Of a stretch of DNA of 64,000 bases, positions 7,888 through 17,304 are shown piece after piece. The DNA is taken from contig NZ_CP067378.1 of assembly GCF_019565505.1 (NCBI RefSeq), positions 806,001 to 870,000 of the forward strand, read 5' to 3'. This DNA comes from Flavobacterium davisii. Its GTDB lineage: Bacteria > Bacteroidota > Bacteroidia > Flavobacteriales > Flavobacteriaceae. Every line of letters begins with the position of its first letter. Positions within the stretch are counted from its first letter, which is position 1. The notes beneath the pieces are model-generated. The model saw nothing but the letters and a program-made list of their open reading frames with translations. It had not been told where the DNA came from and searched no databases. The position numbers and the translations under genes were made by a program.

Positions 7888-8592
7888 TTATTGTATTATT
7901 TCAATTCCTACAAAAGTCACTTCACAATTTGAGCACAAAGGTTTTGGAAAAGTGGCCCCAGTATTCCATTGAACACCTATTGTATGCATTTGTAAATCTC
8001 CCCAATTTGCACCGTCATGTAATGCTTGATTCACCGCATCGCATTCCGCACAATTCCCAAGTTTGTAGGCATTATTAGTTGAAGTTTCGGGAAGTTTTCC
8101 AGCTAAAGTTGAATGGATTTCTGCACCGCTTACAAATATTCCTCTGTTAGCTCCATAGTAATATTTGCCTGTTGCTTTATTGTATAGAATTGTTGCAGTA
8201 TTAAATTCTCTTAATTGGTTGTTAGAAGTAGTCAAATGTCGTTGAAGTCTAACCCATTCATCAACTGAATTTCGCATTTCAGAAAGAGTTCTCCCCGCCC
8301 CAGTAACATTTTTCCATTTGCTATACCCCCCAGCATTTTTTATAGCCTGATAATTATCTTCTACTTCTTTTAAAACTTTCGCATTAGTTTTTTCTAATGA
8401 TTTCTCTTCTAAAAGCAAGTGCCAAGCATCAAAAACTTTATCAGGATCATCAGCTTTTGAAGCATAATCTCGCAACTCTTTTGAGGCATACAAGTCATTT
8501 TCAAAAAGACTTTTTACTGTTTCACATTGAGTAAAGCCATAAAAAGAATTTAAGAAAACAAATAATAATATAATATTTTTTAAATATTTCAT
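7888..8592 (-). CDS. Sec-exported YwqJ-like deaminase toxin (234 aa)
   Basis: Intact gene. Residues 1-22 form a signal peptide (MKYLKNIILLFVFLNSFYGFTQ) followed by Cys23. Residues 23-100 are a module with FDAWHLLLEEKSLEKTN and NAGGYSKW, also found in the toxin at 15486. After a GAG junction comes the toxin domain: AEIHSTLAGKLPE, CAECDAVNQAL (residues 181-191, the CAE motif of the YwqJ type) and PLCSNC (218-223, zinc CxxC). The predicted activity is deamination of a nucleic acid or nucleotide. The first 330 bp are almost identical to the start of 15486-16468 and then diverge abruptly near 8290, so the toxin domain has been swapped behind a constant secretion leader. Confidence 0.75.
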   Translation of the reverse strand: MKYLKNIILLFVFLNSFYGFTQCETVKSLFENDLYASKELRDYASKADDPDKVFDAWHLLLEEKSLEKTNAKVLKEVEDNYQAIKNAGGYSKWKNVTGAGRTLSEMRNSVDEWVRLQRHLTTSNNQLREFNTATILYNKATGKYYYGANRGIFVSGAEIHSTLAGKLPETSTNNAYKLGNCAECDAVNQALHDGANWGDLQMHTIGVQWNTGATFPKPLCSNCEVTFVGIEIIQ

Positions 8593-8593
8593 T

Positions 8594-8675
8594 TTAAAAT
8601 TCTCCTTTTATTTTTTTCATAATATTTTCAGGTAGTTCAGGGTTTTCCCAAATTCCATGAATATAGGTTACATCT
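8594..8675 (-). pseudogene. Immunity gene fragment (C-terminus) cut by mini element
   Basis: Encodes the last 26 or so residues of the 170-aa immunity protein found complete at 14972-15484 (DVTYIHGIWENPELPENIMK). It is truncated exactly at the REP tip at 8676. It shows that this cassette once had the same upstream neighbour as the one at 15486. Confidence 0.8.
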
Positions 8676-8935
8676 TCCCCGCTCCCGCGCGAATCCTTTC
8701 GCGTGGTATTTACAATTTAAAAAACTGAAGAACACAAATATCTTCCAGTAATCCTCTTTCTCCAGAATAATCGACTGCACTACTATATTTGTAATCTTCA
8801 GGTCTAAACACTATTCCTTCCGCAACTGGATTGTTATGAATGTAATCAATTTTTTGTTTGATTACTTCAAGTTGCTAGTTGATTATTTTTATCATTTATT
8901 ACTGCCACGCGAAAGGATTCGCGCGGGAGCGGGGG
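8676..8935. mobile_element. Mini REP/RAYT element, copy 2
   Basis: A 260-bp element with REP ends at 8676-8706 and 8905-8935 and the RAYT 3' remnant between them. It interrupts a copy of the 170-aa immunity gene. Nearly identical to copies 3-5, which suggests recent spread. Confidence 0.85.
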
Positions 8936-8986
8936 ACGCTAGAGCCAGCTGGGGTAAAACCTCATTATTTTTTATACTTACACAGT

Positions 8987-9634
8987 TTATGTTATAGTGC
9001 CTTCTAAAGCTACATTATCATTAAAACCATATTTATTAATATAGTCTTTATCGAATTTGAGTGATTCATAATGACTAATTTCTACTTTTAATAAAGCCTC
9101 TAATTCTTTTAGAAAACCAGTTAGTATTTTCCTGTTCTCTATAGCTGCTAATGTTTGATCAATGCAAACTTCATTCCATTTGTGCTTATCTAGATCAAAT
9201 ACACTATAATAGTTTTTATTAAGAAAAACATTAGGATAAATATTCAAAATAAAAACAAAACCAAACCGTTCATCCTTTTCTAATGTTATTCCTACGCCAT
9301 TCTCTGTTGTGTACAATATTTCAATTTGATTCTCTGTCTGAATAAAAATAGGGATATTAAAATATAAGTCAATATATGTGTTGCCTTCTAATGAATAGTT
9401 ATTAAGGACAATTTCTTCCCATTTCATCCCTTGATGACAATTTTTATTTGCATTTAAGCTACCTTTATTATACGTATATGACGGGTAATACTTATTCAAC
9501 AAAATTAGAATTTTAACAAAATCACTTTGTTGTAAATTGTTTTCAAGAAAATACATATTGCTGAATATTTCTATATCAAAAGCACATATCATATTATGAT
9601 ATATATGTTTATTTAATTTCATAACTCTATCCAA
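8987..9634 (-). CDS. Immunity protein, family unknown (215 aa)
   Basis: Its start overlaps the end of the toxin at 9619 by 16 bp. The alternative start MKLNKHIYHNMICAFDIEIF lies 4 codons in. The protein is rich in Asn, Ile and Tyr and has no signal peptide or membrane helix. No family recognised. Its role as the immunity partner of the C80-like pre-toxin protein is inferred from coupling. Confidence 0.55.
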   Translation of the reverse strand: MDRVMKLNKHIYHNMICAFDIEIFSNMYFLENNLQQSDFVKILILLNKYYPSYTYNKGSLNANKNCHQGMKWEEIVLNNYSLEGNTYIDLYFNIPIFIQTENQIEILYTTENGVGITLEKDERFGFVFILNIYPNVFLNKNYYSVFDLDKHKWNEVCIDQTLAAIENRKILTGFLKELEALLKVEISHYESLKFDKDYINKYGFNDNVALEGTIT

Positions 9635-10536
9635 CTATTAGTTTTACTACTCCATTTTAACCATCCGTCACTAGCTTCAATATATAAATTGTCAATGATG
9701 CTAGAATTAACACTTTGGTCAGAAAGTACAGCCTCCCATCTTTGTTTTACATAACTCTTTGTGCTTTGACTAGTTGTAATCATACCATCTATTTTATTAT
9801 TAAGCGAGCCCGCCCATTCTGAATGTCCAGCTACATTTCCATTATTTAATTCATTAGCTTTATTAACCATTTCTCTTAATCTTATTCCCTCTTTACCCGG
9901 TACCGCAGTTTTTAATGATAATGGATTTCCTCCATCAATTATGCCATCAATTCCGAGGGAATGGAGTATTATTATTGGGTGATTTTTCTAGACCAATCAT
10001 TCTTTTCTGAAGTTTTTCTCCCAATGCCTCTAATTGGTCTATTTCTGAAGCAGACGGAACACCACTTTCATCAATAAAATCGACCCATTTTTTATTTTGA
10101 ATTACTTTCCGTGTCCAACTTCCTAATTTAGATTTAAAAAATAAATCTAACAATTTATCACTTTTCCCTAATCCAACAACTCCCATCTCAACCCCTTCAC
10201 CTGTACAAGTCGAACATTCTTTAACAGGCGGAGAAGATAGTTCTGTTGCCGTACCTTCTGGTGACACTTCATACCATTTGGTATTATCAGCACGTTTTAT
10301 ACCATTTTCAAAGATCGTTATAGCACCATCAGTGGTATAAACATTTTTGCCAGTAGCTTGGGCAAGCGCTTTGGCACTGGCTAAATCATTACATGACAAA
10401 AGTACAATTCCTTTTATTTTTGGATCCAGTTTTTTAGTTAAATATTCCGCTAATTCTTCTGGACTAACGGGTTTATTGTCCCATAAAAACTTACCATCAT
10501 CTAAAGCATGTAAACTTAAAGCTACTTGATCTGAGG
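9619..10536 (-). pseudogene. Toxin with SC-motif pre-toxin domain, cut by IS3 and frameshifted
   Basis: The frame enters from the IS3 end at 10537 with GRDTSDQVALSLHALDDGKFLWDNKPVSPEELAEYL, then IKGIVLLSCNDLASAKALAQATGKNVYTTDG. The SCN motif after a hydrophobic strand resembles the C80/CHAT-like peptidase remnants often found ahead of polymorphic toxin domains. After ECSTCTGEGVEMG the specific part begins. One base is missing near 9945-9955; the other frame carries DGIIDGGNPL...VAGHSEWAGSL...SWIEL to 9619. The final toxin domain is not recognised. The first part is shared with 2580-3310. Confidence 0.55.
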
Positions 10537-10576
10537 TGTCTCGTCCTAAAATAAGTTTACACAAAAGTGTAAAATT

Positions 10577-10957
10577 ATGGAAAGATATTCAGTAGAATAT
10601 TCTACAAAGTGGCAATCAAGATATTCAGAAGAATTTAAAAGATTTGTTTGTAATGATTATCTAACTGGTTCAATGACCAAAAAAGAAGTTGAGTTAAAGC
10701 ATAATCTTGGTAATGGTCGACTTACTTATTGGTTAAGAGAAAGAGGTTTTGATGTTTTAAAAACAAGAATTGTATCTTTACCTGATATGAAATCAGTTAA
10801 AATCAACACAAACGAAAAAGACTCTCAAAAGTCGATTACTGAACTTGAAAAAGAACTTCAAGAAGCAAAACTTTTAGCTGAGGCTTATCGTAGAATGATA
10901 GAAATTGCTGAAAAAGAGTTTAAAATCAATATTGTAAAAAAGTCCAATACCAAGTAA
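10577..10957 (+). CDS. IS3 transposase OrfA (126 aa)
   Basis: Helix-turn-helix DNA-binding region at about residues 10-55 and leucine-rich coiled coil at about 85-115. Identical to the copy at 3322-3702. It starts 40 bp inside the IS end and is followed by orfB after 8 bp. Confidence 0.85.
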   Translation: MERYSVEYSTKWQSRYSEEFKRFVCNDYLTGSMTKKEVELKHNLGNGRLTYWLRERGFDVLKTRIVSLPDMKSVKINTNEKDSQKSITELEKELQEAKLLAEAYRRMIEIAEKEFKINIVKKSNTK

Positions 10958-10965
10958 TTCAGGAG

Positions 10966-11873
10966 ATGAAAAACCACCACCCTAAGATTGGTTTAGGCAT
11001 ATTTTGCCGATTACTTGGTGTAACACGACAAGCATATTATCAACACTTTTGGCATCAAGAGCAATACGTTTTTGAAGATGAACTAATTGTTTCTGAGGTT
11101 TTAAAAATAAGAAAAAATCATCGTCATATGGGAGGTAGAAAACTATATGAGTTATTACAACCATTTCTACTAGAACATCAAATAAAAATGGGTAGAGACA
11201 GGCTTTTTGATGTGTTATCAGCTAATTATCTACTAGTTAAACGCAGAAAAAAACAAACAATAACCACAAATTCCTCCCATAGATTTAAGAGGTATCCAAA
11301 TCTTATAAAAGAGTATGTTCCTAATGCTCCTAATCAATTATGGGTAAGCGCCATAACTTATTGGAAGATTAAAGGAGTTTTTGTTTATATAAGTTTTATT
11401 ACTGATGCATATTCTAGAAAAATTATAGGATTTCATTTAGGAGATAGTTTACAAACATCACAAACAATCGAAGCTTTAAAAATGGCAATATCAGGTATTT
11501 CAATTGAAAAAAAGAATTAGAATTAATACATCACTCTGATAGAGGAACTCAGTATTGTAGCAGTGAATATGTAAAACTTTTAGAAAATAATAATATAGCA
11601 ATAAGTATGACAGAAAATGGAGATCCATTAGAAAATGCCATTGCAGAAAGAATTAACGGAATTATAAAAGAAGAATATCTAAATGATTATCAAGTTGATA
11701 GCATAGAAGAAGCTAGCGATTTATTGGAAGCTGTTGTTGATTTATATAATAATGAAAGACCTCATATGAGTATAGGAAATCTAACTCCAAATCAAGTACA
11801 CCATAACAATATAAAAACAGAAAAATTATGGAAGAATTATTATATAAAAAGTCCTATTATTGTAAACCAATAG
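10966..11873 (+). pseudogene. IS3 transposase OrfB (integrase-type), frameshifted
   Basis: The N-terminal part has HTH_21-like sequence (HRHMGGRKLYELL). The rve core has NQLWVSAITYW where a catalytic Asp is expected (normally SDITY), then ITDAYSRKIIG. After a one-base loss in an A-run near 11510-11520, the other frame has HHSDRGTQYC (second Asp) and ENAIAERINGIIKEEYL (Glu), ending NERPHMSIGNLTPNQVH. The Asp-to-Ala change together with the shift make this copy probably inactive, although the shift may be a sequence error. Confidence 0.75.
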
Positions 11874-11946
11874 TAGGACTAAAAATGAGTTGTAAATATA
11901 TTTTAGGATTAAGTATAAACATGTAAACTTATTTTAGGACGAGACA

Positions 11947-12249
11947 GTTCCTTCTACCGATGGAAAATTTACACAAAAAATCAATGGTGTTGATGTAAAT
12001 AAAGGCTATACTACTGGTGGCACCAAAGGTGTTAATACAACAGAGGATTACGTAAAAACTATTTATGACCCTATAGTATGGTCTGATGCTAAATTAGAAA
12101 AAGTTCTGAAAGATGCATTGCAGGACGCAGCAAATAAGAATAATGGTACTGTCCCATATAAATTTAATGGTGTAACACCTGAGGGATATAAAATTGAAGG
12201 CTATTTTAAAGATGGAAAAGTATCCACTTTTTATTTTGAAGTCAATTGA
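11947..12249 (+). pseudogene. Toxin C-terminal fragment cut by IS3
   Basis: Open from the IS3 right end to a stop at 12247-12249, about 100 residues. It contains WSDAKLEKVLKDALQDAANK, GTVPYKFNGV and a final EGYFKDGKVSTFYFEVN strand pair. The shape (helix then beta hairpin ending in TFYFE) resembles small RNase-like CDI toxin domains, but I cannot name the family. It is followed 12 bp later by an immunity-type gene on the same strand. Confidence 0.5.
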
Positions 12250-12261
12250 TATTTTTATGAA

Positions 12262-12711
12262 ATGGAATATAATATAATAATTAATTCTAAAGATGTTTCG
12301 GGTGGATTGGATATTTCAATAATTCCCGAAAATGATGTAGTGCGATTTATAATTCTTCAGTATAAAGTATGGAGTTTACCCAAATTAATAAATCATGTAT
12401 CTGAGTCTTTATCAACAGGAATAGAACACGCTCATATTCGCAACTACTCAGACATGGATTGGGAAGATAAAGCATGGGCAAAGAATGTTAAAGGTTCTGA
12501 ACTTCAAGCAGGGGAAATGTTTTTAGTGCATGATATAATAGGAGAAACTACTATCAAAGAAGCATTATTTGACAAGATATTATACGACTATGGCAGTAAA
12601 TTATTAGAAATATATCAAAATGATAAAACGCTACCAAATTTATGGGTATTAGAGATGCACCAAGCCCTTGAAAAGTTAAAGGTTAAAATTGATAAGGAGA
12701 ACCTTACATAA
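12262..12711 (+). CDS. Immunity protein, family unknown (149 aa)
   Basis: MEYNIIINSKDVSGGLDISI... is a soluble mixed alpha/beta protein with an acidic C-terminal helix (LWVLEMHQALEKLK). It lies directly behind a toxin fragment on the same strand. No family recognised. After it comes about 150 bp with only a 33-codon frame (12711-12812), hydrophobic at its start, which I do not count as a gene. Confidence 0.5.
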   Translation: MEYNIIINSKDVSGGLDISIIPENDVVRFIILQYKVWSLPKLINHVSESLSTGIEHAHIRNYSDMDWEDKAWAKNVKGSELQAGEMFLVHDIIGETTIKEALFDKILYDYGSKLLEIYQNDKTLPNLWVLEMHQALEKLKVKIDKENLT

Positions 12712-12859
12712 TGAAGCTATTACTTCAAATATTATTCCTGCCTCCTGTTAACCAAAGTCTAATCATAATTTTAAGATACGCATGCTGGCAAAGTCTCCCT
12801 AGTTTACGTTAAGCTAGTAATGTAATACTATTTTACATCTTTGCATTTTCATAAAAAAT

Positions 12860-13349
12860 CAAGATAAGTGATTTATTAAAAAAATCCCTAGATGCTTCTC
12901 TAAAGTTATTTATTCAAGATAATTATTACGCTAATTTCAATAAAGCTTTAGCAGGAGAAATATCTATGACTGCGGAATACTCAGCAATGAAAGATTTAAT
13001 GATGTTAGCCTGTTCAAAATTACCCAAACAATTAAATGTAACCGTTTTTAGAGGTGCAGGATTAACAGAATCTAATTTTGAGAAAACATTAATAAAAGGA
13101 CAGAAATTTAATTTTAAAGGGCATTTTACTTCAAGTTCAATTGATGATTTTATTGCTGATGATTTTAGAAGAGTTGGAAATGGAGATGTAATTTGGCAAA
13201 TAGAATCAAAAACAGGTGTCGATTTAAAAATGATTAATAGTTCAGAATCTGAAGTTTTATTTAAACCTTACACTCAATATGAACTTATTGATATTGTTTC
13301 AAGTACTAAAAATCATAATGTTTATATATATAAAATAAAAGAGTTATAA
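12860..13349 (+). pseudogene. ADP-ribosyltransferase toxin domain, N-terminus lost
   Basis: An open frame without a start runs from about 12860 (ISDLLKKSLDASLKLF...) through ATG 12966 to 13349. It shows the R-S-E pattern of arginine-type ART toxins: VTVFRGAGL (Arg), GHFTSSSIDD (STS-like strand) and NSSESEVLFKPYTQYEL (ExE). Such enzymes modify target proteins with ADP-ribose from NAD+. Nothing upstream supplies a secretion signal, so it is a displaced cassette. The catalytic residues are all present. Confidence 0.75.
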
Positions 13350-13350
13350 T

Positions 13351-13416
13351 ATGAATGAATTTGATATTATACTATTAGAATATGAAGAATTTAATTTAAT
13401 TGACAAAAGTGAACTT
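13351..13416 (+). pseudogene. Immunity gene N-terminal fragment cut by REP
   Basis: Starts with ATG 1 bp after the ART stop and reads MNEFDIILLEYEEFNLIDK before running into the REP tip at 13417. This is the beginning of the ART immunity gene; the rest is missing. A cell carrying only this could not be immune by this gene, which fits the toxin also lacking its leader. Confidence 0.65.
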
Positions 13417-13523
13417 CCCCCGCTCCCGCGCGAATCCTTTCGCGTGGTCAGGATTTCTAAAATATATTTGTTTTTTTCAGTTTTTAAATTGTAACTACGA
13501 GCGAATCCTTTCCCCCGCTCCCA
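13417..13523. mobile_element. Degenerate mini REP/RAYT element
   Basis: A full REP at 13417-13447 is followed by a shortened RAYT 3' end (TTTTTTTCAGTTTTTAAATTG) and a scrambled second end with CGAATCCTTT and CCCCCGCTCCC at 13503-13523. It separates the ART cassette from the TNT cassette. Confidence 0.7.
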
Positions 13524-14972
13524 GTTCCTGCTATTTTAATGCTTTACGGTAGTGATGTAGGTAGTTCGCAAACGCAATCGGATATTATTCAAACAAGTCT
13601 TGATGTTTTGTCGCTTGCTATTCCAGCTACCCAATTTACTAAACTGGGTAGGGTTTTATTTTATGCTGATAAAATCAGTTCGGTAAGTAGTATGGCAGGT
13701 ACTGCATTTAGAGAAGATAATCCTGCTTTGGCCGAGTTTTTCAATAAAACTAGTTTAATTACTGGAGGTATATCAGCTGTGGATTTAGTGGTGAAATCTA
13801 AGTATTTAATAAAATCACCAATTAATGATATTATTAAAAGTGAATATCTTGCTGACGCAGGGAAAGTTGAAAAAGCTACCGATGAATATGCTGATTTTGT
13901 ATTGAAAAATTTGAGTACGGAACAGCTTAGTTTATTGTCTAAGGACACACGTACGGTTATTGTAAAATTATTAGAAAAAGATTTATCAGCTTTCTCCAAA
14001 ATGGATAATGTTGTTTTGGCTAATAAAATTGAAAAGGCAATTGATAAGATAAAAAAGGGTGATATAGTAGTTGGGAATAACTCAATTGTTAAAATTTTAT
14101 CTAAGCCTGAATTTAAAGTTTTAAAAGATGGGATTGATGAACTAGGAGATTTAAAAGTAAAATTTTTAGACGATTTTGCAAATGCAACAGAAGAAATCAT
14201 AAGGAAAATTCAAGATGAAAATGTATTAGAAATTTGGAAAAAATATGGAGCTTCAGAAAAATTATCAATTGATGATTTAATGCAAATTAAAAAAGTTTGG
14301 AAGCAGAAATTTAGAGGTAATACGGTCGATTTTGATACATTTGAAGGAACTATGCAATATAATTCAACTATTGCACAAAGAGCAAAAGCTTTTGAATTAT
14401 GGGGTGCTGAGAAGTGGGATGATTTGTTTGATTATTTTCACGCGAATCCTAATAAGTTAATTAATGGTGGATGGCCTCCATATGATGGATTTTACAAAAT
14501 AGAGAAAACGGTTACTGGAGAACAAATAAAAACAGAAATTGGCACTGTTTTTTTTGATAGATTTCAAACTAAGTTAAGAGGTGAAGAACAAGATATGCTA
14601 GGTGGAGGATTTGCAAGTCCTGTAAAGAATTCTGCATATAATCAAATTGATAATGTTTTTACCTACGACGCAAGGGCTTTGATGGATGATTTGGAAGAAG
14701 GAACATATTATTTTAAATTTAGATTGAAAAATTCTGAAGGAGTCACTTTTGATGTAGGTCCGGCTATTCCATGGAAAACAAAAGCAGGTAAAAAGGTAAT
14801 GGGTGGTGCTACACAAGTTCGTTTGAAAGGAATGAAATTTAGTGCAATAGAGGATAAAATAGATATTATTCAACAATCAAGATTGGGTTCGGGTAAGAAT
14901 TGGACACATTTGATTGAGGATACTAGGGAATCAGTTAAAAAAGTAATGAATAAAAATATAGATTGTAATTAA
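13524..14972 (+). pseudogene. Orphan carrier C-terminus with TNT-like (NADase-fold) toxin domain
   Basis: Open from the REP boundary; the first ATG is at 13539. The first 150 residues (LSLAIPATQFTKLGRVLFYADK...) resemble the helical pre-toxin part of the carrier at 30247-34938, and FLDDFANATEEIIRKIQDEN matches its end (FNKDFANASEEIVKALQKEN). The last 190 residues look like a TNT domain: GGWPPYDGFYK, FFDRF, LGGGFASPV, YDARAL, PAIPW and GGATQV, keeping the expected Arg and Gln. TNT toxins hydrolyse NAD+. It ends NIDCN-stop. Truncated at its 5' side, it is a spare C-terminus for the carrier. Confidence 0.65.
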
Positions 14973-15484
14973 TGAAAAAAATTGAAGAATTTTATTGTAT
15001 TCAAAAAAATGATGCACATTCCTCTGTTGAAAATCAAATTAGAGGGTTTTGTACTATAAAACAGGAATTGATTAGACCAGAAATATTTATTGATAATTAT
15101 TCTTTGTATGAGAATGCAAAAAAGCAAAGATCTAAGTTATTAACGTTTAATCCTAGTGGGAATTTGAAATTAAATTTTACAGAAGAAGAGTTAGTTTATC
15201 TGTCTAATATTTTTAGTTTTGAAATTATTAAAAGAGAATCTTCAGGATATAAACTCGCTAAAATTTCAAATGATGATAGATTTTCAATTGTATATTTATC
15301 ATGGGTGCTGTCAAATTTAGAAAAGGAATACATTATTATTAAGTCAAAGCGTTGGCAATTTGATTATCAACCACGTAGTACAGGAGAAGATGCGAGAGGG
15401 GAAGATGTAACCTATATTCATGGAATTTGGGAAAACCCTGAATTACCTGAAAATATTATGAAAAAAATAAAAGGAGAATTTTAA
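14972..15484 (+). CDS. Immunity protein for TNT-like toxin (170 aa)
   Basis: The ATG overlaps the toxin stop (TAATG). Acidic soluble protein beginning MKKIEEFYCIQKNDAHSSVE, with RWQFDYQPRSTGEDARGED near the end. I do not recognise the family. The last 80 bp and the following leader are repeated at 8594-8675, showing that this gene and the next toxin leader travelled together. Confidence 0.6.
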   Translation: MKKIEEFYCIQKNDAHSSVENQIRGFCTIKQELIRPEIFIDNYSLYENAKKQRSKLLTFNPSGNLKLNFTEEELVYLSNIFSFEIIKRESSGYKLAKISNDDRFSIVYLSWVLSNLEKEYIIIKSKRWQFDYQPRSTGEDARGEDVTYIHGIWENPELPENIMKKIKGEF

Positions 15485-15485
15485 A

Positions 15486-16468
15486 ATGAAATATTTAAAA
15501 AGTATTATATTATTATTTGCTTTCTTAAATTCTTTTTATGGCTTTACTCAATGTGAAACAGTAAAAAGTCTTTTGAAAATGATTTGTATGCCTCAAAAGA
15601 GTTGCGAGATTATGCTTCAAAAGCTGATGATACAGATAAAGTCTTTGATGCTTGGCACTTGCTTTTAGAAGAGAAATCATTAGAAAAAACTAATGCGAAA
15701 GTTTTAAAAGAAGTAGAAGATAATTATCAGGCTATAAAAAATGCTGGGGGGTATAGCAAATGGAAAAATGTTACTGGGGCGGGGAACTGGCTATCTACCT
15801 TTAAAAATAAGCTTGTTACAAGGGTTCAAGGTTCTACAGGATTTGCATTGAAACATACTGACGCAGAAATAACACAAATAATAAATAAGGGTAAATCACT
15901 AAATCTTACAGATGATATTATTGATGATATGTTATTTATTAGTTGTAGGGATGCAAAACGTATTGATGCTGTAGAGTTAATGCAACAAATGGATAACTAC
16001 GTAAATGTTGTTTTGAAAAACGGACATCCTTATACTTTTAACTCTTTAGAGAATTTTACTGAGTTTAGTTCTAAACTAAAGAAGCAGCTTTCAGATTACG
16101 GCATAATTAGTAATGATATAAAAATTCAAGGTTCTGCTTTAAGAACTCCTAATGCTAAAGATATTGATGTGGCAATATTTATGAATGAAAATGATTTTGC
16201 TGTGTTAACTAATAAAATGAAAGATGCAATAAGAAAAAGATCCCCGTGGTTAGCAGGAGATAATCTTATAAAGAATTTAGAGACGGAAATAAGTAAAGGG
16301 AAGGTTAATGCGTTTTATTTTGATAGAATAGAACCCTATACTTCATTTATGAATGATTTTTATGAAGCTAGAAAAGTACTTGGTAGTTCAACTGCTACTA
16401 CTGCTGATGTTTCCATAATAATCAAAGGAAAGGGCTTCGATATTAAACCTTATCTAGATCTAAAATGA
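15486..16468 (+). pseudogene. Sec-exported nucleotidyltransferase-like toxin (frameshifted)
   Basis: Signal peptide MKYLKSIILLFAFLNSFYGFTQ followed by Cys, then the same leader module as 7888-8592. A T-run has 4 T here (near 15572) against 5 in the intact copy, which breaks the frame; the rest continues from about 15584. After the shared GAG junction the toxin domain carries KIQGSALRTPNAKDIDVAIF, the GS...DxD signature of nucleotidyltransferases of the MNT/Pol-beta type, then a long helical tail ending IIIKGKGFDIKPYLDLK. The likely action is transfer of a nucleotide to an RNA or protein target. The break may be a sequencing error or a contingency tract. Confidence 0.65.
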
Positions 16469-16995
16469 TAAAAAAATATATAGATACTAACGGGAATGAA
16501 ATTGCGTTCGATAAAATTAAAGAGCATGCAAATTTTAAAGAAGTTAATATTGGAGATGATTTTATAGAAACCAAAAAGTACGATGATAATAAGTTGGTAT
16601 GTATAGAGTACGAAATTGAAAATGAATCAGTAATTAGTAGGCATAATGTTTTTTTGGCAGAAATTACCACTTTTCACTATGATAAAAGAATACTGGGTGG
16701 TTTAAAAAAAGAAAATTTTAAAACATATATTAAAGGTTCTTTAAATTCTTTCGGAGAAATCGAATATATTGATAATAATGCTGTTTATATAAAAACCAAC
16801 TTTGTAGAGAACAACAACTCGATGGTTCAAAAATTTTTTTATAAAAGTGGTGCTTTACTTTATGCATTTGAATATGATACTAATGGGAAAATTGATAATA
16901 TTTTTGATTTTAGTATCGGTGAGTACGTTAAGGACATTAATTCCATCAAAGAGGTAAATTTAGACTTGTACAAAGGTTCTTCTAGTTTTTTATAA
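16465..16995 (+). CDS. Immunity protein for nucleotidyltransferase toxin (176 aa)
   Basis: ATGA overlap with the toxin stop. MIKKYIDTNGNEIAFDKIKEH... is a beta-rich soluble protein with repeated Asn/Asp turns. Family not recognised. The coupling to the toxin is the only functional clue. A mini REP element follows 49 bp later. Confidence 0.55.
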   Translation: MIKKYIDTNGNEIAFDKIKEHANFKEVNIGDDFIETKKYDDNKLVCIEYEIENESVISRHNVFLAEITTFHYDKRILGGLKKENFKTYIKGSLNSFGEIEYIDNNAVYIKTNFVENNNSMVQKFFYKSGALLYAFEYDTNGKIDNIFDFSIGEYVKDINSIKEVNLDLYKGSSSFL

Positions 16996-17044
16996 GTACT
17001 ATAAGCTACTTAGCAAAATTAAGAGCGTTTGAGAGGGTGTCTTT

Positions 17045-17304
17045 CCCCCGCTCCCGCGCGAATCCTTTCGCGTGGCAGTAATAAATGATAAAAATAATCA
17101 ACTAGCAACTTGAAGTAATCAAACAAAAAATTGATTACATTCACAATAATCCAGTTGCAGAAGAGATAGTGTTTAGACCTGAAGATTACAAATATAGTAG
17201 TGCAGTCGATTATTCTGGAGAAAGAGGATTACTGGGAGATATTTGTGTTTTTCAGTTTTTTAAAATGTAAATACCACGCGAAAGGATTCGCGCGGGAGCA
17301 GGGG
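17045..17304. mobile_element. Mini REP/RAYT element, copy 3 (inverted relative to others)
   Basis: A 260-bp element with REP ends at 17045-17075 and 17274-17304. The RAYT remnant reads on the plus strand here (KQKIDYIHNNPVAEEIVFRP). It separates the nucleotidyltransferase cassette from the next carrier tail. Confidence 0.85.

Larger units (their letters stand above)
10537..11946 (+). mobile_element. IS3-family element, structurally complete (1.41 kb)
   Basis: Terminal inverted repeats of about 25 bp (TGTCTCGTCCTAAAATAAG at the left, complement at the right) bracket orfA and orfB. I see no target duplication: flanks are AGG on the left and GTT on the right. The genes on either side point away from the IS on opposite strands, so this copy marks the point where cassette orientation flips. 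Fragments of the same IS lie at 3311-3742, 20142-20567 and 28363-28499. Confidence 0.85.

Noticed and set aside
8676..8935. Attachment sites of a phage or integron attC-like sites
   Set aside because: The hairpins are identical REP ends of RAYT-derived elements, with RAYT gene remnant between them; no integrase is in the window.
12711..12812. Small gene of 33 codons starting MKLLLQILFLPPVN
   Set aside because: It overlaps the previous stop and starts hydrophobic, but is too short and unlike other leaders here; it may be the stub of a lost signal-peptide gene.
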